DNA of 64,000 bases, taken from assembly GCA_003952965.2 (NCBI GenBank), contig CM025855.1, forward strand, positions 7,337,419 to 7,401,418, written 5' to 3'. This DNA comes from Morella rubra. Taxonomy: Eukaryota > Streptophyta > Magnoliopsida > Fagales > Myricaceae. The stretch's first letter is position 1; every line of letters starts with the position of its first letter. Shown here piece by piece: positions 23,866 through 37,600 of this stretch. Made by a program: the position numbers and the translations under genes. The notes below the pieces were generated by a model. That model had not been told where the DNA came from. It did no database searches and was given only the letters and a program-made list of their open reading frames with translations.

Positions 23866-24321
23866 CTAGCTAAGGTGAATCCCAGCAGAGAGCCCCTTAA
23901 TAATCTCCGTCAGATGAAAGAAAACCACAGCGGTCGATGTTGGCACGCTCAATAGTACCAGAGTTAATATCCCCAAGGCCAAGCTTGGCCTGGTATTCAT
24001 CAACTGGGACTGCAAGAAACCCATCGCTTCGCATACCAGGGAATCGTAGCTTGTATAATACTGCTTCTCCCAATGCATCCAGTCGGACGGTGGTTCGTAG
24101 TTCCTCTCCACCATCTTCATCTCATGCATTCGCTTCCGAAGAACAATCATGTTCTCATCGACCATCCGGCTACTATAGTTTTGGTCATGGGCTTCTTTCC
24201 TCGACGCAAAGGTTGTAGCGGATGATCTCTTCGGATAATGGAGACTCTCGTTTGGGCTGCCCGAGAATGGATGAAAAGAAAGAACAGTTGAAGAAAGAAT
24301 AGTACTGGAAGTAGATTCCAT
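23866..24321 (-). CDS. Uncharacterised plant-specific small membrane protein, 151 residues
   Basis: A single-exon frame of 151 codons. The N-terminus is Ser/Thr-rich and probably disordered (residues 1-50). A charged central block follows (ENMIVLRKRMHEMKMVERN, then YEPPSDWMHWEKQYYTSYDS, about 57-94), and then a hydrophobic segment (LALGILTLVLLSVPTSTAVVFF, about 113-135) that should span a membrane once. The central and C-terminal blocks look like a family I have seen across flowering plants annotated only as unknown or transmembrane protein; I know no function. A TATA box lies 79 bases upstream of the ATG. The conserved motifs, hydrophobic tail and promoter together make this a real gene. The opposite-strand frame at 23937-24218 is its shadow. 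Confidence 0.8.
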   Translation of the reverse strand: MESTSSTILSSTVLSFHPFSGSPNESLHYPKRSSATTFASRKEAHDQNYSSRMVDENMIVLRKRMHEMKMVERNYEPPSDWMHWEKQYYTSYDSLVCEAMGFLQSQLMNTRPSLALGILTLVLLSVPTSTAVVFFHLTEIIKGLSAGIHLS

Positions 24322-24399
24322 TGCTATGGATTATTGCCAGAAACAAGTGGGATTCTTCAATGTGATATATGGATCGGTTGTACTGGGGGAGAGGAACTA

Positions 24400-24407
24400 T
24401 ATTTATA
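24400..24407 (-). promoter_or_regulatory. TATA box of the 151-residue protein gene
   Basis: Minus strand TATAAATA, 79 bases upstream of the ATG at 24321, with a C-rich leader between them. Confidence 0.7.
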
Positions 24408-26599
24408 GACTCGTACTGTTATTATATTATATATGTTATGAAAGGGCGGTGGCCGCGGATAGGACCATTTGAGGGAGAAATATCCTCGTAGACTTGAAAG
24501 AGAAAATTGTAATTTATGCGACAATATATGAAAGATTCATATGAGAAGTCGCATTATTTAGCTTGACTTAATTAATAATTAGGACGGACGGCCTATATTA
24601 ATTAAACTTGACACGCGTTACCGCCATTTTGCTGTAATTAATATTTATTCGTGTTGACTCTGATAATATTTTTGGGAAAATAGGTAGTGGTGAGGATTAA
24701 CGAGATCGAGTCAAATGATAATTTGAAGAATTAATTAATGGAAGAAATGGAAGAAGGGAGAGGAGATCATGACATAATTTCGATAGCTTGGTTGGATTAG
24801 AGCATCCGCGGCAGACTAGCTAAATAGTATACAGAAAAAAAAAAAGCAATTAATAATATCATTAGGAGACTTGTCTTCCTAATTGGTCTCTTATAAATTG
24901 ATAAATTATTGGGAGTGAGGTTCTGAGTATTGACTTTTTGGAATTATTGCTGATCACCTAAGAATATGAAGCGGGCCCTTAAAATATGCATTTAGAGTAG
25001 GTGTTTAAAACAATTTAAAAGAAAATTGTTAGGGAGACATTGAGGGTGTTTGTTTGCCCAATTTTTTGGATTTAAAATTTTTCCACACTAAATACATTTC
25101 ACAAATCCCAATAAACTTCACACTTTTACACATACACTTCACACTTTTCACAAACTCCAATAAATTTCAACATTCAAAAGATTTTCAAAATTTTAAGAAT
25201 ATTCTCTAAAATTTCGGTAAACAAACGCCTCCAATTAGATAATAAGAGAGAACAAAAGTGAAATAATGTGGATGTTGATTTTTTTTTTTTTTTGTAATTC
25301 GAAAATGGTGCTCATTTGGCAAATTTTTTTAAGTCATATAATAATTTTAATTTCAAGGAACTCCATGGAGATGACAAGGATTCGTGATTATTGGGACGAA
25401 ATTTTGAAAAGGTCACATCCTCTCCCAACCAAAGAAGTTTTTTATTCGTATATTCTGTCAAAGGGGCAGAAAAATAGATACTCCTACGTTTGGTCGAGGT
25501 TTGATTTTTTTTTTTTTTAATAATGATAATAAAATTGCTGAGAAGTGAATTTTTCGGTAGCTTGTGAAAAAAGTGGGATCGTAAAACAAGGAATTTTTTT
25601 TTTGAAATATATTCTCTTGAAGATTATGAGAGTTTTAAGAGTGTTTGGAAGGAAAAATTTTGTGAGATGAATTGTTTATGTGTTTTTGTGTTGTTTTGTG
25701 GCTGAAAATATGGTTAAATTGTTAATGATTAGAAGGAAAACATTATTAGGATAGACATGAATTTTAGAGGAAAAAAAATGTTTGGATGAGAAATTAATTT
25801 TGAAACCACTAAGGGAAATTTGGTTTCGTTTTTTCTTTTGGCGTAAAAGAAACTAACATAGAGCAAACGAAACATTACAAATTTACAGGAGTTACCAGAA
25901 AAGAAAAATAAATGCTGGAATAAAGAAAAGAAAAGGAAAACAAATAACGATTAATTTTTTTTTTTAAAGCGGGTCTTTTCTATCGTGGATATGGGGAGGA
26001 AATCCAGTATGGCTGGAGCCTGGAGGGAGGGAGGGATCCTGCCTGCGCAACAGGACAACAACCTTTGGCAACTCACACCATAATAAAGGGCTACACGGGG
26101 AGTAGTCCCCCGGCAAAATTTAGCGCGACGTAAATGTACTCGTTTAAAGCTCGCTTTTTAAATTTGTGTATATATATATATATATAAGGATATAAGATAT
26201 GTATAGTATAACTTAGAAAAAAAGAAGAAGATATGTATAGTATATCTTATTTTTCTGATTTTGCATGAAATTTTACAATATACAAATAAATGAAAACATC
26301 AGTCATATTTATTTCGACATTGTATGTTAGTTTATTTTATACTTTTGTACATTATATATATTGCATTTATGTATTAAGCTTACGTGGATAGGTTTTATGT
26401 TCAGGAATGTTTATGAGATTTTCAAGTAATCATGTACATCTTACATGCTATTACATGCTTTTTGCTTATACATATGCATCTTTTATGTATGTTAAATACG
26501 TGTCATACACCTGACATATACAAATGTGTGGCTATATTTTTATGTATGCATCCAAATTTGTAACGTAAAGTTTATATACAACATAAGTTCTATACAAAT
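24408..26599. other. Spacer with no gene seen
   Basis: AT-rich, with poly-T runs at 25280-25294 and 25506-25518. It holds one probable short MITE (25043-25232). Nothing coding is supported. Confidence 0.5.
25043..25232. mobile_element. Probable short MITE with GTTTGTTT ends
   Basis: The left end reads GAGGGTGTTTGTTTGCCCAA. The right end, on the other strand, reads GGAGGCGTTTGTTTACCGAA. About 190 bases, non-coding. The ends recall hAT-type MITEs, but I found no clean 8-base target duplication. Confidence 0.5.
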
Positions 26600-27044
26600 G
26601 GGGCAATATTATAGTACGCCTCCTAATTATGGGCCAATCAATTTTATCTCTCTAACTTTTAAAAAGGTGATTTCTATCCTTTATATTTCGAACATAATTT
26701 GTCTTTACCTTTCGTTTGATTTAACTGTAAACCACATCTAAAATAACCGAAATGACACTCTAAGATAAAATTACTAAAAAAAAAAAATATACATAAAAAA
26801 AAATATTTTATAAATAAAAATATTGAAAATCTGTTTCAATAATCTATTTATTTTTTAAAATTTTCTTAGATTGATGGACATTTCAATCATTTAGCATATT
26901 TCATCTGGCTTAACAGCCAACTCAATATGAAGGTGATGATTGATTATATTCAAAACATAAAAGACGGAAATCATCATTTTAAAACTTAGGAACGCGAGAT
27001 TAATTATGACCTATAATTAAGAGGCGTACTATTACCATAACCCC
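26600..27044. mobile_element. Mutator-like MITE (family B)
   Basis: About 445 bases with inverted ends. The left starts GGGGCAATATTATAGTACGC; the right, on the other strand, starts GGGGTTATGGTAATAGTACG. The arms remain alignable for about 100 bases. It is flanked by TATACAAAT (26591-26599) and TATACATAT (27045-27053), a 9-base target duplication with one difference. Non-coding. It lies about 390 bases beyond the 3' end of ABCG7. Confidence 0.8.
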
Positions 27045-27434
27045 TATACATATAAACCATATACTCACGTCTAGTATACATTATATAACCATTCATAGCG
27101 CTCAGCAAAGGAATCCTGTGAAACCAACCAACAGAACCAGCTAAAACTACCAGAAATAAAAATACTCTCAATCATACTGCTTAACACTGTAAAATTACCT
27201 TTCAAATGTCATTGTGAGCCGTAACAAGCAGCATTCTGTAAGAAATTCTTAAGCTGATGACTTAAGTACACATGAGATTTACGTTGTTAAAGTACTGAAA
27301 AAAGCTCATTAACTCAGAAAACGCAAGAGGCTCTCCTTTACTGCAAAGACATCTTCTTTATTTAGCACCTGTATGAGATAAATCAATGAATAGTGGTGGT
27401 ACATCTAATGACAACATTATTAATACCCAAGTAG

Positions 27435-29464
27435 CTACAAACCTTCTAGAATAAACGGTCGGACTTGGTCACTTGGAGGGGATTCAAGCTGTAGGTTTGA
27501 TTGAACTTGTTCTAGTGGAGGTTCAAGTTGGCTCCTCTTTTCAACAAAGTCAGTATTAAAAGACTCGAGTTGTTGCTCTAGTTGGATTTGGTCAGGAGGA
27601 GGCAGTTCAAGCCGCTGGTATTTGGACTTGTTTTTCTCAAGGAGTAGATAAGTTGTGCAATACCAAAACAATAGTATCCTACTCTGAGCTATTACTGTCT
27701 CCCCAATGCCGCTACCTCCAAAGGAGAGCCTCTCCAGCGCCTGCAAAAAGGCCAAAGAAAAGATTCTAAAACGTTGGGTGTAAACAAAAGAAAAGAAAAT
27801 CAAGAAAACACCAGAGCTATAATAAGATATATCTGTTTTAGCCAGTTTTTTGTCTTCTGCCTCTATACTAAATAACTCAATTCTTTTGAATATACTCGAT
27901 TAAAATCCACGTTTATTTAAATGGAATCAAGTCCCTGAATCAAAATTATATGGTGATCATTTGCCGATCCATAAAACCACTGATTGAGAAAGGACTAAAA
28001 AGAGAAAGGACTAAGTAAGGAAACACATCATAAAATTCCAAGGAGTAAAGAGCACTATCAAGACAAGCAAATGAAGATTTAACTGGAATAGTTCTACCAG
28101 AATGTTTTAAAACCTCTGTGAAAGAAGTGTGTACTAAGAATAGAGTTATAAAGAGGCATCATCGTCTCATTCAAACTCAGAAGTCAACTGAAAAAGTTGC
28201 AAAATTAAACCAGTACTTCAATGGTCGTGTTCCAATTTCCTAAGATTCAGCACCAAGATGTTTATCTACAGATATCCATAGCTCGTGTACCCAGGCCCAG
28301 GTGGTAATCTTTGTTTTAAATTTTTTATCAGGTCTGTTCCCATTTGTTCTAAGCTTGGTCATTGCAAATGGCACCACTGTTTTTAATAAACGGAAAGGAT
28401 TATGACAAGAGTTTTCTGTTCTCTTAAGGACAGGACATTCCATTTCGTTACAAGATAGAATGGAACATTTCATGTGCCCCCCCTTACCTGTTCTCCATTC
28501 TGAATATCAAAGGAATTCTGATGATCGAATTGAAGACCACTAAACTCATTGATGCAAAGCCCTTGAAAGGCCCTGAAAATGCAACATGAATATGATCATC
28601 AGTAACAAAACATCAAAAATAAAAACAACCTCATGTTAAGTAATTTGTACACAATGTACCTATTACCTCATTGACAAGTCATGTTATGCTTACCATCTTA
28701 TAAGTGAAACACGAGGAATCCAACGGAAGACTATTGGCGTGTTGTCAGCATTGACATAATAACCTCCAAATACGAGAAAAACCGTCATAAGAGATGGCCC
28801 AACTGCCATTGCTGCTTCAGTGGTTGGAACCATTGCCCCAACTGTTAGACCCATGGCAGAGGCAGCAAAAGATTCTACTGTCACGATTCCACAGAACTTT
28901 CCAAACCTAGAATGTCAAAGTTCCAAATCAGTAACTTAGTAATTTGTTATGAACTATTCCCATCACTCTCAAGATTAAACATCCATCTTCACAGGGTTTG
29001 GAAAAATTAAAGTTCCTTTGAAAAAAGAAATAAGCATGTTGTGAACCATGGAATTATCAATGAGGTCTTTATAAGAAACATGGACACCTACATCAATTCA
29101 CCAAAAACTGATACTGAATAAGTCAAGGCTTTAAAAACTCTTATTCTACTAAATCTCAATTCTTTACAGCTCTTATTGGTGTTTTAGCACTGCTGTCACA
29201 TTCCAGAATATCTAGAACCCACTTACTCTACTAAATCTCACTTCTTTCAATCTTTCCCACCAAGCAGCTGTTTGAGGATTTGGAAAAGAAGAGCCGAAAT
29301 GCAGATTCACTCAATATATTCTCCACCCTATACCAGTATAAATTTGGAGGAACTCTTTTTCATTCTATTTCACACATCCTTTCAGAAAGACCATTGCATC
29401 ATTTACTGGGAGTTGTTAAAGCTTCCACTGAAGGTGGTCCCCAGTCTATGAGAAGCAGAAAAAC

Positions 29465-29500
<36 letters not shown>

Positions 29501-32500
29501 ACGATTACTTTTGATAACTTCTACAGAAATTACATTATTCAATGAAAATGTTTACCCGCATTATTGAATGAACCCTAGGATTGCATAATTGCACCTTGTC
29601 TCAGAAGACTGTAAAGGTAGAGTTATGATACTGCATATAGCTGTTCCCCTATTTTATAAAAAAGGGGGAGATGGCAGAACTGCATCTTATATCAGTATGA
29701 TACTCACCTGGACAAAGTTGGATGAAGGCGAGCCATGGGGTACAAAACAGCACCAAATATCAATGGAAACGCTGCTCCAACGGGAATCTCAGCCAGCAAC
29801 TTAGAAAGCAGATAGGGTCCTAACTTATAAGACCCTTGCGCACGCTCTCTTTCTACAATAGAACGTTCTTTTGGAAACACGCCTACAGTCTTTGTAAGAG
29901 CAGCCATCGCAGTGTTTATTGCAGTAACCTGAGGGACAACAATAAAAAGAAAACTTGAATTAACCAAGAAACATGCAGGATTATGGAAAACGTTTTGATT
30001 TCTATTATCTAAAAATCAACAGTTGAATTCTGAACAAGGGATAAGCAGGAGGAGAATGAAGGAGGTTTGAATGGACATGAAAAAGTATCAAAGACAGTAG
30101 AAAAGTTTGAAATTGCCTCAATAACTCAAGACAGAAAACAAACATTGGTTTCTGAATGTAGGGACTTAGCTGAGTCTATAGAAAACCCCCAGCTAATATA
30201 TCTAAAGAGTGAGCAGTTATATTTCATACTCCTGAGTGTGTGCATGCAATCTGTGGCAGGCAAACCCATTCAAATAGGAGCTTTCATACATTGATTTGAT
30301 TAAGTACCCCCTCTAGCAAAATAAAACCATCAAGGGCATTTCTGACATTCTCTTTATTTGTTCACCATGTGTATCTGTACCAACGGAAAGAATTTTCAAA
30401 AAAGCCTATGCCACCCCCCATTCTGCCAACAAACACCGCAAACAATCACCAAATGCAAGATTCAATTCACTGCATGATCTGGCAAGTGTTATCTTCAAAG
30501 CACAAATTTGTGTGATTTAAGTGGCGCAATTTGGGAACAGAATAAAAAAGTTTTTATGCAATAATTATTTTGTGAAATGTGCAAGTAAGCCCGTTCATAA
30601 ATGTGGTTAGATTATGATGATTTTGTTCAGGAACTGCTTTTTGTTCTTTTAATTTTTTCAAGATTTGATGTTTCAACTAATGTCTTCATTTATTTCCTAA
30701 AAGACAACAAGTCAGGGAATCTTAGAAGCAATATCGTAAATTGTGGTATTGAATTTCAGAGACAGCTGAAAAGAAGATGCAGTAGGGAATGTTACCCAAT
30801 AAGATAAAATTTGCAAGAGTGCCACTGAATATGCAGCAACAAGAAGCACCACAGTTCAAAACAATGCCAAGACTATGCCAAATCAAATTCATCAGTGCAG
30901 CTACAAAATAGCAGGGTCACCAAATGCAGTGCAATTACTTGTGTAAGCTTGTAGCAAAATCATTCATGAAAAGGAGCAGGGTATGCCAAAAGAACCAAGA
31001 ACATTCCCCACCTGAAGCAATCCCATTCTGTCTTGTATTGATGTCTGAGATCTTCCCATTCTCCAGAAAACTGACCCAAATATGATTGCCGATGCAATTG
31101 ACATTCTTGCCCGAACTTTATTTGTTGGTCCATCACGAGAAGCCTGGTCAGTCATCGAAAGTGTCAATCAACTAGAAAAGGAGATGGAGTTCCATTCCCA
31201 TAGAAACCTAATTCCAGATACAATCCATCTTCTATATAGATATGCAACTCTCTAATTGCAGGTCATATCAAGATCCTGGAATATATGACGATATAAAAAA
31301 GGACATGAAGTTGCCAGAGACTTTGCCCGACTTGGTAAAAGAAATACGAAATAGTGAATCACTACAATGTCTTCGCTGTAATTCATGCCTTTCCTGATTG
31401 TTTCAGAATAGCTGCAAGAACATGTCTCCACAATTCAATATCCACTAAAAAAGGTAAAACATTATCCTAGACGCCTATCCTGTCAATTTGTTTTGGAGTA
31501 TGCATATTAGTAATCAAATAACCTGCATCCATGCACGTTTAAAGAGCAACCAGAACTGCCTCCACCAGCCTCCCTTTTTCTTGATTCCAGTTTTCTTGCT
31601 TAACTTCGGGCTGCTTTTGGAGAGTTCCCTGTTGGTAATTGCTGTTGCATAGAGCATTGTTGATGATTGCTGTGAGAAAGACTCAACAAGACCATCTATC
31701 CTTTTCTGAGAAGAAGAGACACTTTCGGCAGAGCTGTAGTCGATGGATATGAGATCAGCTAGGAATTCAGCAGGATTAACATGATGTGGACAATGGTACC
31801 TGTTGAATCAGCCATTAATCTTTCATACTTTCAGCAATACCTGTTGAATCATCCGTTATTCTCTTCTTTCCCTTCACTTTAACTTTCTTTTAAAACTCAT
31901 TTGGCCACTGGCCATGATCACCTGCCTGCAGAGCCACTTTCCCTTTTTGTCGGTGAAAAAGAAGTTGCAGAGGCAAAATGTGGCTGGCGCATTCGAGATT
32001 TTCAAAAAGTAGAGCTTCCAGCCAGTTAATATAAAAAAGGCAGAAGTTTTTATATATGTGAAACCAAAATGTCAGAATGCCATGTAATTGATCTCTATGT
32101 TAAACTAACCAAGAAAGTGAATTGACATAACAGTACATAACCTGACAATAGAAGATTAGCCATCAGTCATGCACAGCTGAGTACCAAGCACATTTGAAAG
32201 AAAAAAACTCTCTCTAGGCCTTCAACAATGAGATTAGTATCGTTCACTCACTAGTTCTAACTTCAGTAGCAGAATAACTACATGATAAGTGAACAGCAGA
32301 AAGGAAGGGATATTTGAAATACAGAGATATATCACGACCCAAAGCGAAAGCACGCATGAAACATGATATATGCTAGTTTTTTTTGGTCCATGAGAATAGT
32401 TGGGAGTTTATATGCATCTTGCTAGTGTGGGTCCACAATATCTGACGATCTGAACTTATAGAACAGAGATAGCTCACATGTATATTGTTTCTGTTTACAT

Positions 32501-34697
32501 GGTTTATGACAAATCACTAATTAGCAAGATGATCCATATCCAACACGACTGACAAACCAGGATAGAAGCTTCAAAAACAGATGCAATTAGTCACATGAGG
32601 ATATCTCCATTGGGGGAGAGAATGGAGATATCCAGCCCCCCCACCCCACACAAAAAAGAAAAGAAAACAACAGTAAGCAGGAAGAGAAACAAGTGGCACA
32701 ATTCATATAAAGCACCGAGGTTTCGCTAACAACCCAAATTTAGAGAAGTATGCCAGTGGTTCTTCATGTGCAGGACCGGCATAAACAAGTGCACCCTCTG
32801 TTAGCAACACAATGTCGTCAAATTTATCATACACAGATCCCCTAGGCTGATGTATGGAGCAGATTACAGTATGTCCATCCTGTGCAAGTTGTCGAAGAGT
32901 TTCCATTACTCTCTCTGCCTGGAAGGCATCAAGTCCTGGAGGGATTACAAGTTACTAGTGAATGCAAAGCAGAATTTTCTACTTAATTATTAAGCAACAC
33001 AACATCTTAGTCAAAATACAGAGCCATGAGCAGAAATTAAAGAGGTGTGCTTACCAGTAGTCGGTTCATCAGAAAATATGACTGATGGGCTCGCAATCAG
33101 TTCACAACCCAGAGATAAGCGTTTCTTTTCACCCCCACTGATTCCACGGACTTTTGCATCGCCGACACGGGAATCGGCTGAATTGACCTTTCGAAGAAAA
33201 AGAATAAAGCATCCATGAAGCTCACAAACTAAAAATTCATTCTTCATTGGAGTAGATGCTTTCATCTCCCAGTGCTCTCAACAAGAAAGCGGAGGTTACT
33301 TAAAGAATAAATGCACTGAACCCTTGTAGGATGATTTTCTATCCAATTATTCCATTAGCATAGCCACCTAAAAGTTGGAGAAGAACAGATTTCCACAGAT
33401 AACAGGCAAACTAAGGTACAAAAACATTGAGAAAAAGAACTACAAGGTCAAGTCAGTTACTCATACGAAGCTGAAAATAAATTCAGCAGAAATCAATCCT
33501 AAACCTTATCTTGCTTCTGAAATGAAAGACTTTCTACCAGACCTGAGGTATGCCCAGTAACTGTACAATCAGCTCACTTCTGACAAAACTATTAGCAACG
33601 AAAAATTCAGCAGTCAAGTGCAGAAAATCTCACCAAGCCTAGTTTGAACAGGAGATTGTTCACATATTCACATCTCTCTTCCACAGAAGATATCTCAGGA
33701 AGCTGAAGCTCAGCAGCAAGAGACAGTGTTTCCCGCACAGTGAGCTGCGAGAAAAAAAGATCCTCCTGTCTAACGTAAGCAAACCTGCAAATACCAATAC
33801 CTATGAGCACCCACAAAAAAATGAAACGCATTTCCAATCAAAACAACAATTGCCGAGATCTGCATTACTTATAAGCTTTGTTTGAACTAGGTTTTCCATT
33901 AACCTCCAGAAGGCCTGACAAATGCACCCGTGGTGAAGCTATCAGCTGACCGGCCAGAACATTGAGCAACGTTGTTTTTCCTGACCCTGACGGCCCCATT
34001 ATTGCTAGTAGTCTTCCTGGTTTCGCCTCTCCACTCACGTTATTAAGCAGAAATCGCACCTAAATATTCCGTCGCATAAGTGGTTAATTATTCGAGAAAT
34101 TCACTATGCTGCAACTGAAACTATAGCTGCAGTTAGACAGCTAGAGATTCCCTATGACCCCATTAGGAGCTTCAATTGATATTCGACCAGACAATAGCCC
34201 AACATTTCAGAAATCATTCTCTTCTTTCTAGTTTTAGGCTAAAACGAGCTAAGCCAAACTGTTAAAGTAGGCTCAGCGGAGCTTCGATACTTATTTGGCA
34301 ATATTTACCCTGTTGAAGTATCAAGTCTTTCAATATGTTTTGACTTTTCCGCCACATTTTCTAAGCAAGGAAATGGTTCTTTAAAAAGAAGCTTAAGAAA
34401 AGAAAAGGAAGTTACTGATTTGGAGGCTTTATCGGAGAGGGAACAGGTGATATTACGCCACCGAATTGTCATCGGGAAAACGTTTCCGGGGACCAGTTTT
34501 TCACCGGCCCCTCCATCTCCGTCGAACTCATCATTCTCATCGTGGCCCTCGGGCTCGCTATCCGGCAAGAGAGCAGGGCCGGGGCCGGAGAAGAGGCGGA
34601 ACAGGAGTGCAGCGGCCACGGCTACCAGAACACGGCCCACACCATTCCCGCCAAGTCCAGTCACCACCTGGCCCACCCTCTTCCCGCCAAAAGCCAT
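27435..34697 (-). CDS. ABCG7: ABC transporter G family member 7 (half-size WBC-type), 11 exons, 736 residues
   Basis: Half-size ABCG transporter, nucleotide-binding domain first and membrane domain second. Exons in transcription order: 34697-34416, 34059-33869, 33784-33634, 33187-33055, 32935-32716, 31799-31523, 31143-31012, 29928-29708, 28906-28694, 28572-28488, 27740-27435. All junctions are GT-AG, and the joined frame is open for 736 codons, close to the Arabidopsis protein. The N-terminus has a hydrophobic stretch ([16 protein letters not shown]) and an acidic linker. Walker A is GPSGSGKTT (exon 2), the signature is ISGGEKKR and Walker B ends IFSDEPTTG (exon 4), and the H-loop is CSIHQPRGS (exon 5). 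Exons 6-11 carry the membrane domain ([60 protein letters not shown]). The substrate is not established. The C-terminal tail is Glu/Gln/Pro-rich and ends RPFILEGL. A run of more than 30 A lies in intron 8 (29467-29500). Confidence 0.95.
29467..29500. repeat. Poly-A run in ABCG7 intron 8
   Basis: More than 30 consecutive A on the plus strand, between exons 8 and 9. No SINE or LINE body is recognisable next to it. Confidence 0.9.
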
Positions 34698-37600
34698 TAT
34701 AATCTCTCTAACTCGGCCTCCGCCTTCTTCGTGTTCCTCACCTGGAGCTGAGGCCTTGAGCTCTCTCGCACTTAGCTCTCGTTGCTCTCACAGTAACTAA
34801 TCCAAAAGTGCGAAACGTGCGCCGAGATCCTCTATATTTTACGTATTCAATTTTGAGGAAGCGTCTAGACGGCGTCGTTTGTCTGAGAATCGCTTTTCTG
34901 TTTGTGATATTTTCGCTTGCCGGGAATCTCCAGTCACAAAGTCCAACGCCCAACGGCTGTGAAATGTGGTAACGGATTAGCTGGGCATGAGTGACGCGTG
35001 TCCCCGTTTGCGGATAAGATAGGTTTGGGCTAAGAGGAAGCCCATATTACAAGCGGTTGTTGGACATCCTCACCATGGGCCCTAAGATTGATTATCATGG
35101 GCCAAGGGGATGAAACACCGGGCAGTTGGTCTCTATATTACATATTACCTTTTCTTTGTTTTTTTTACTGCGAACTTTTTGTTATAAATATTCACCTTTT
35201 GCATGAATCAAATGAAACAATCTATACATTATATTAACGTTATAAATAAGGTAAAATAATTAACATAGCAATTATGAAACCCACTAACAACTAATTAGGC
35301 TAAATCTTGAAGAAAAAAAACCATCTATTTTTGTATTTTAAAAGAAAGAAAAAGAGAAGTAGGCCCATTCTTAGCACCCTTACCATCTTGAAAAAGACAT
35401 GACTGCAGCCAAGGCAACAAAAATCATGATCCATTGATCTTCACTTAGTGTGTAAACAGAAATATGGCCCGCGAGAATCCCGAATGAGTCCTTTTTACTC
35501 TGTTTTCTCTTACCTTTTTTGCACGCCTCTTGCGTGATTATATTAGAGGAATCCAATAAAGCCGCAGTCCAAGCAATTTTCAGAAGATCAGAGACAGTTA
35601 TAGGAATGGTGCCTGCAGCAAGAGGAATGGGACTGACAAGACCCTCACTGATGATCTAGGCGAGACAAGGGTTGCAGGCACCTCTGACACGCCATTAGCA
35701 TGCTATGGCAGGAGACATGACAAGTCCAGCAACACGTTGGCAAGCTCTATGGCATTGCTAACGCCTAAGAATGCTCGCTAAGGCCACAAGTCTCAGCATG
35801 ACATTGGAGGAGCCTATGAGAAGATGATGCTAGAAGACCCAGGAGGAGTTGAGGAGCATATAGGTGGCACCACTACATGGCCAGTGGTCACAGCGGTGCA
35901 AGGAAGAGTGCATTGAGAGTGGGTTCCTAAAAGCTCTAAAGACATATTGGAAATATTTGGAAACTCCGCCACACGACCACCGAACACGATAGCGAACAGA
36001 GGAGCTTTTTTATGGGAGGTTGGTTTCAAAAGAACCGAGAGGTTGAGAGGAGCCATTTGATATTACCATCCCACAAGGTGGTGAAGTAGTGACGACAGGC
36101 ACAAGCAGCAATAAGAGGTCACATAGGGTAAACGACATGTGGGATCTCTATTGTGGCCGAATCTCTTAATTAAAGGGAGTTATCTTTGATGTTTATGTTG
36201 GTGCCTATTACACTTAGGCTAGCTTGGGTGGTGGTCCCTCGTGTTAGATTCCAGTCCTTAGGTGTGAGGGGTGATTCCTTTATATCGATTGACTTGGGCT
36301 AGTTAAGTTAATGTTCCTCAACTAGAGGTGCTCCTATGAGGTGGGAGAGCTTGGTGAGAGTGGTGGTCCTTCGATCAATAGTCTTTGTGAATGGCTAGTA
36401 TCCACGATCCTCTTTACCTCCCATCTTCTTTAATTTCTCTTTCTCTTTCTCTTTATTTTATTTTGGTTCGATACTCGAGTTTTATAGCTCTTGAATACCT
36501 CATTGGGATGACCATTAGAGTATCACTTAAGACGTGGGCTAAATACGAGTGCTCGCTAGTCATATTTGTGAGAGGGATATACATTGGTTATGGGCCTAGG
36601 TTTGGGACACAAATGTAGATGGGAAGAGATTTCGAGAAAGTGAATGAGAGAGTAGAGAGACTGAAAGAAGAGTATTTGGTGACCTTACCATTTCATTACT
36701 TTGACTAATAGAATCTCAAAATCACATTGTCACGCCATCTTGACACTAATTGCTTGAAAAAAAAAAAAAAAAAAACAAAAAAAAACCAATTTCAATTGCA
36801 CTTGGTTCACTCTTCTCAAAAATCTCAGGGCCTCAATCCTCATTTAGGTGAGCGGCTCACTTCTGCAAGTGAGACTCTGTTTCCTTAAAGATTTTTTTAA
36901 GTTGAATGAACTTAACGTCGAAAAGTTAACGCCAATTATCTATAGATACGAAAATAAAAACAAAAACAAAAACATCCACGCAGCTCATCGTGATGGCTAT
37001 TTCCGCGTTTATGTTTTGTTTTTTTGTCGGTAGAAAATTGATGTTAGCGTTCGACTTTATGTTCATTCCACTTTAGAATATTATGGTTTGGGGTGGGTAC
37101 GACTCTCTTTCGGTAGTTGGATCGGCGTTCATACAGATGTCGTCCTTGCGTTTTAAAACGGGAGGAAAAAGAGAGCCTCACAATCCGCAAGCGAGCCGCT
37201 CTCCTCATTTAGACTTCCATCTCGAGTTAAGTGCAAACAGCATTGCTTAGAATATTTTGGTAGACAAGTAAGATCACAGAATACATGATACGAAGAAATG
37301 GAACAGGACTGGTAAGAGTCAAATCCATGCGACAATCATTCTTTGATTGGTCATCTTCTTGCCCTCACAAAAGCCATCATGGACTCTAGCAAGAACAGTA
37401 GCTACCTGAGACAGAGATGTAAAGCTAGATAGAAAAGATTTTAATAGGGCAGAGACAGAGGACAAAGGGATTGAGAAGAAACAATGGATTCCCGAGCAAA
37501 TGGTATGCAGCCTATTTCACTAATCAGTCCACCAGTTATGAAAATGGGATGCTGACCAAAACGAGGAAAAGATCAAGAAGAACAAATGTGTGTATATATA

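Noticed and set aside
34420..34800. Long plus-strand frame opposite ABCG7 exon 1
   Set aside because: Shadow of the GC-rich coding exon on the other strand.
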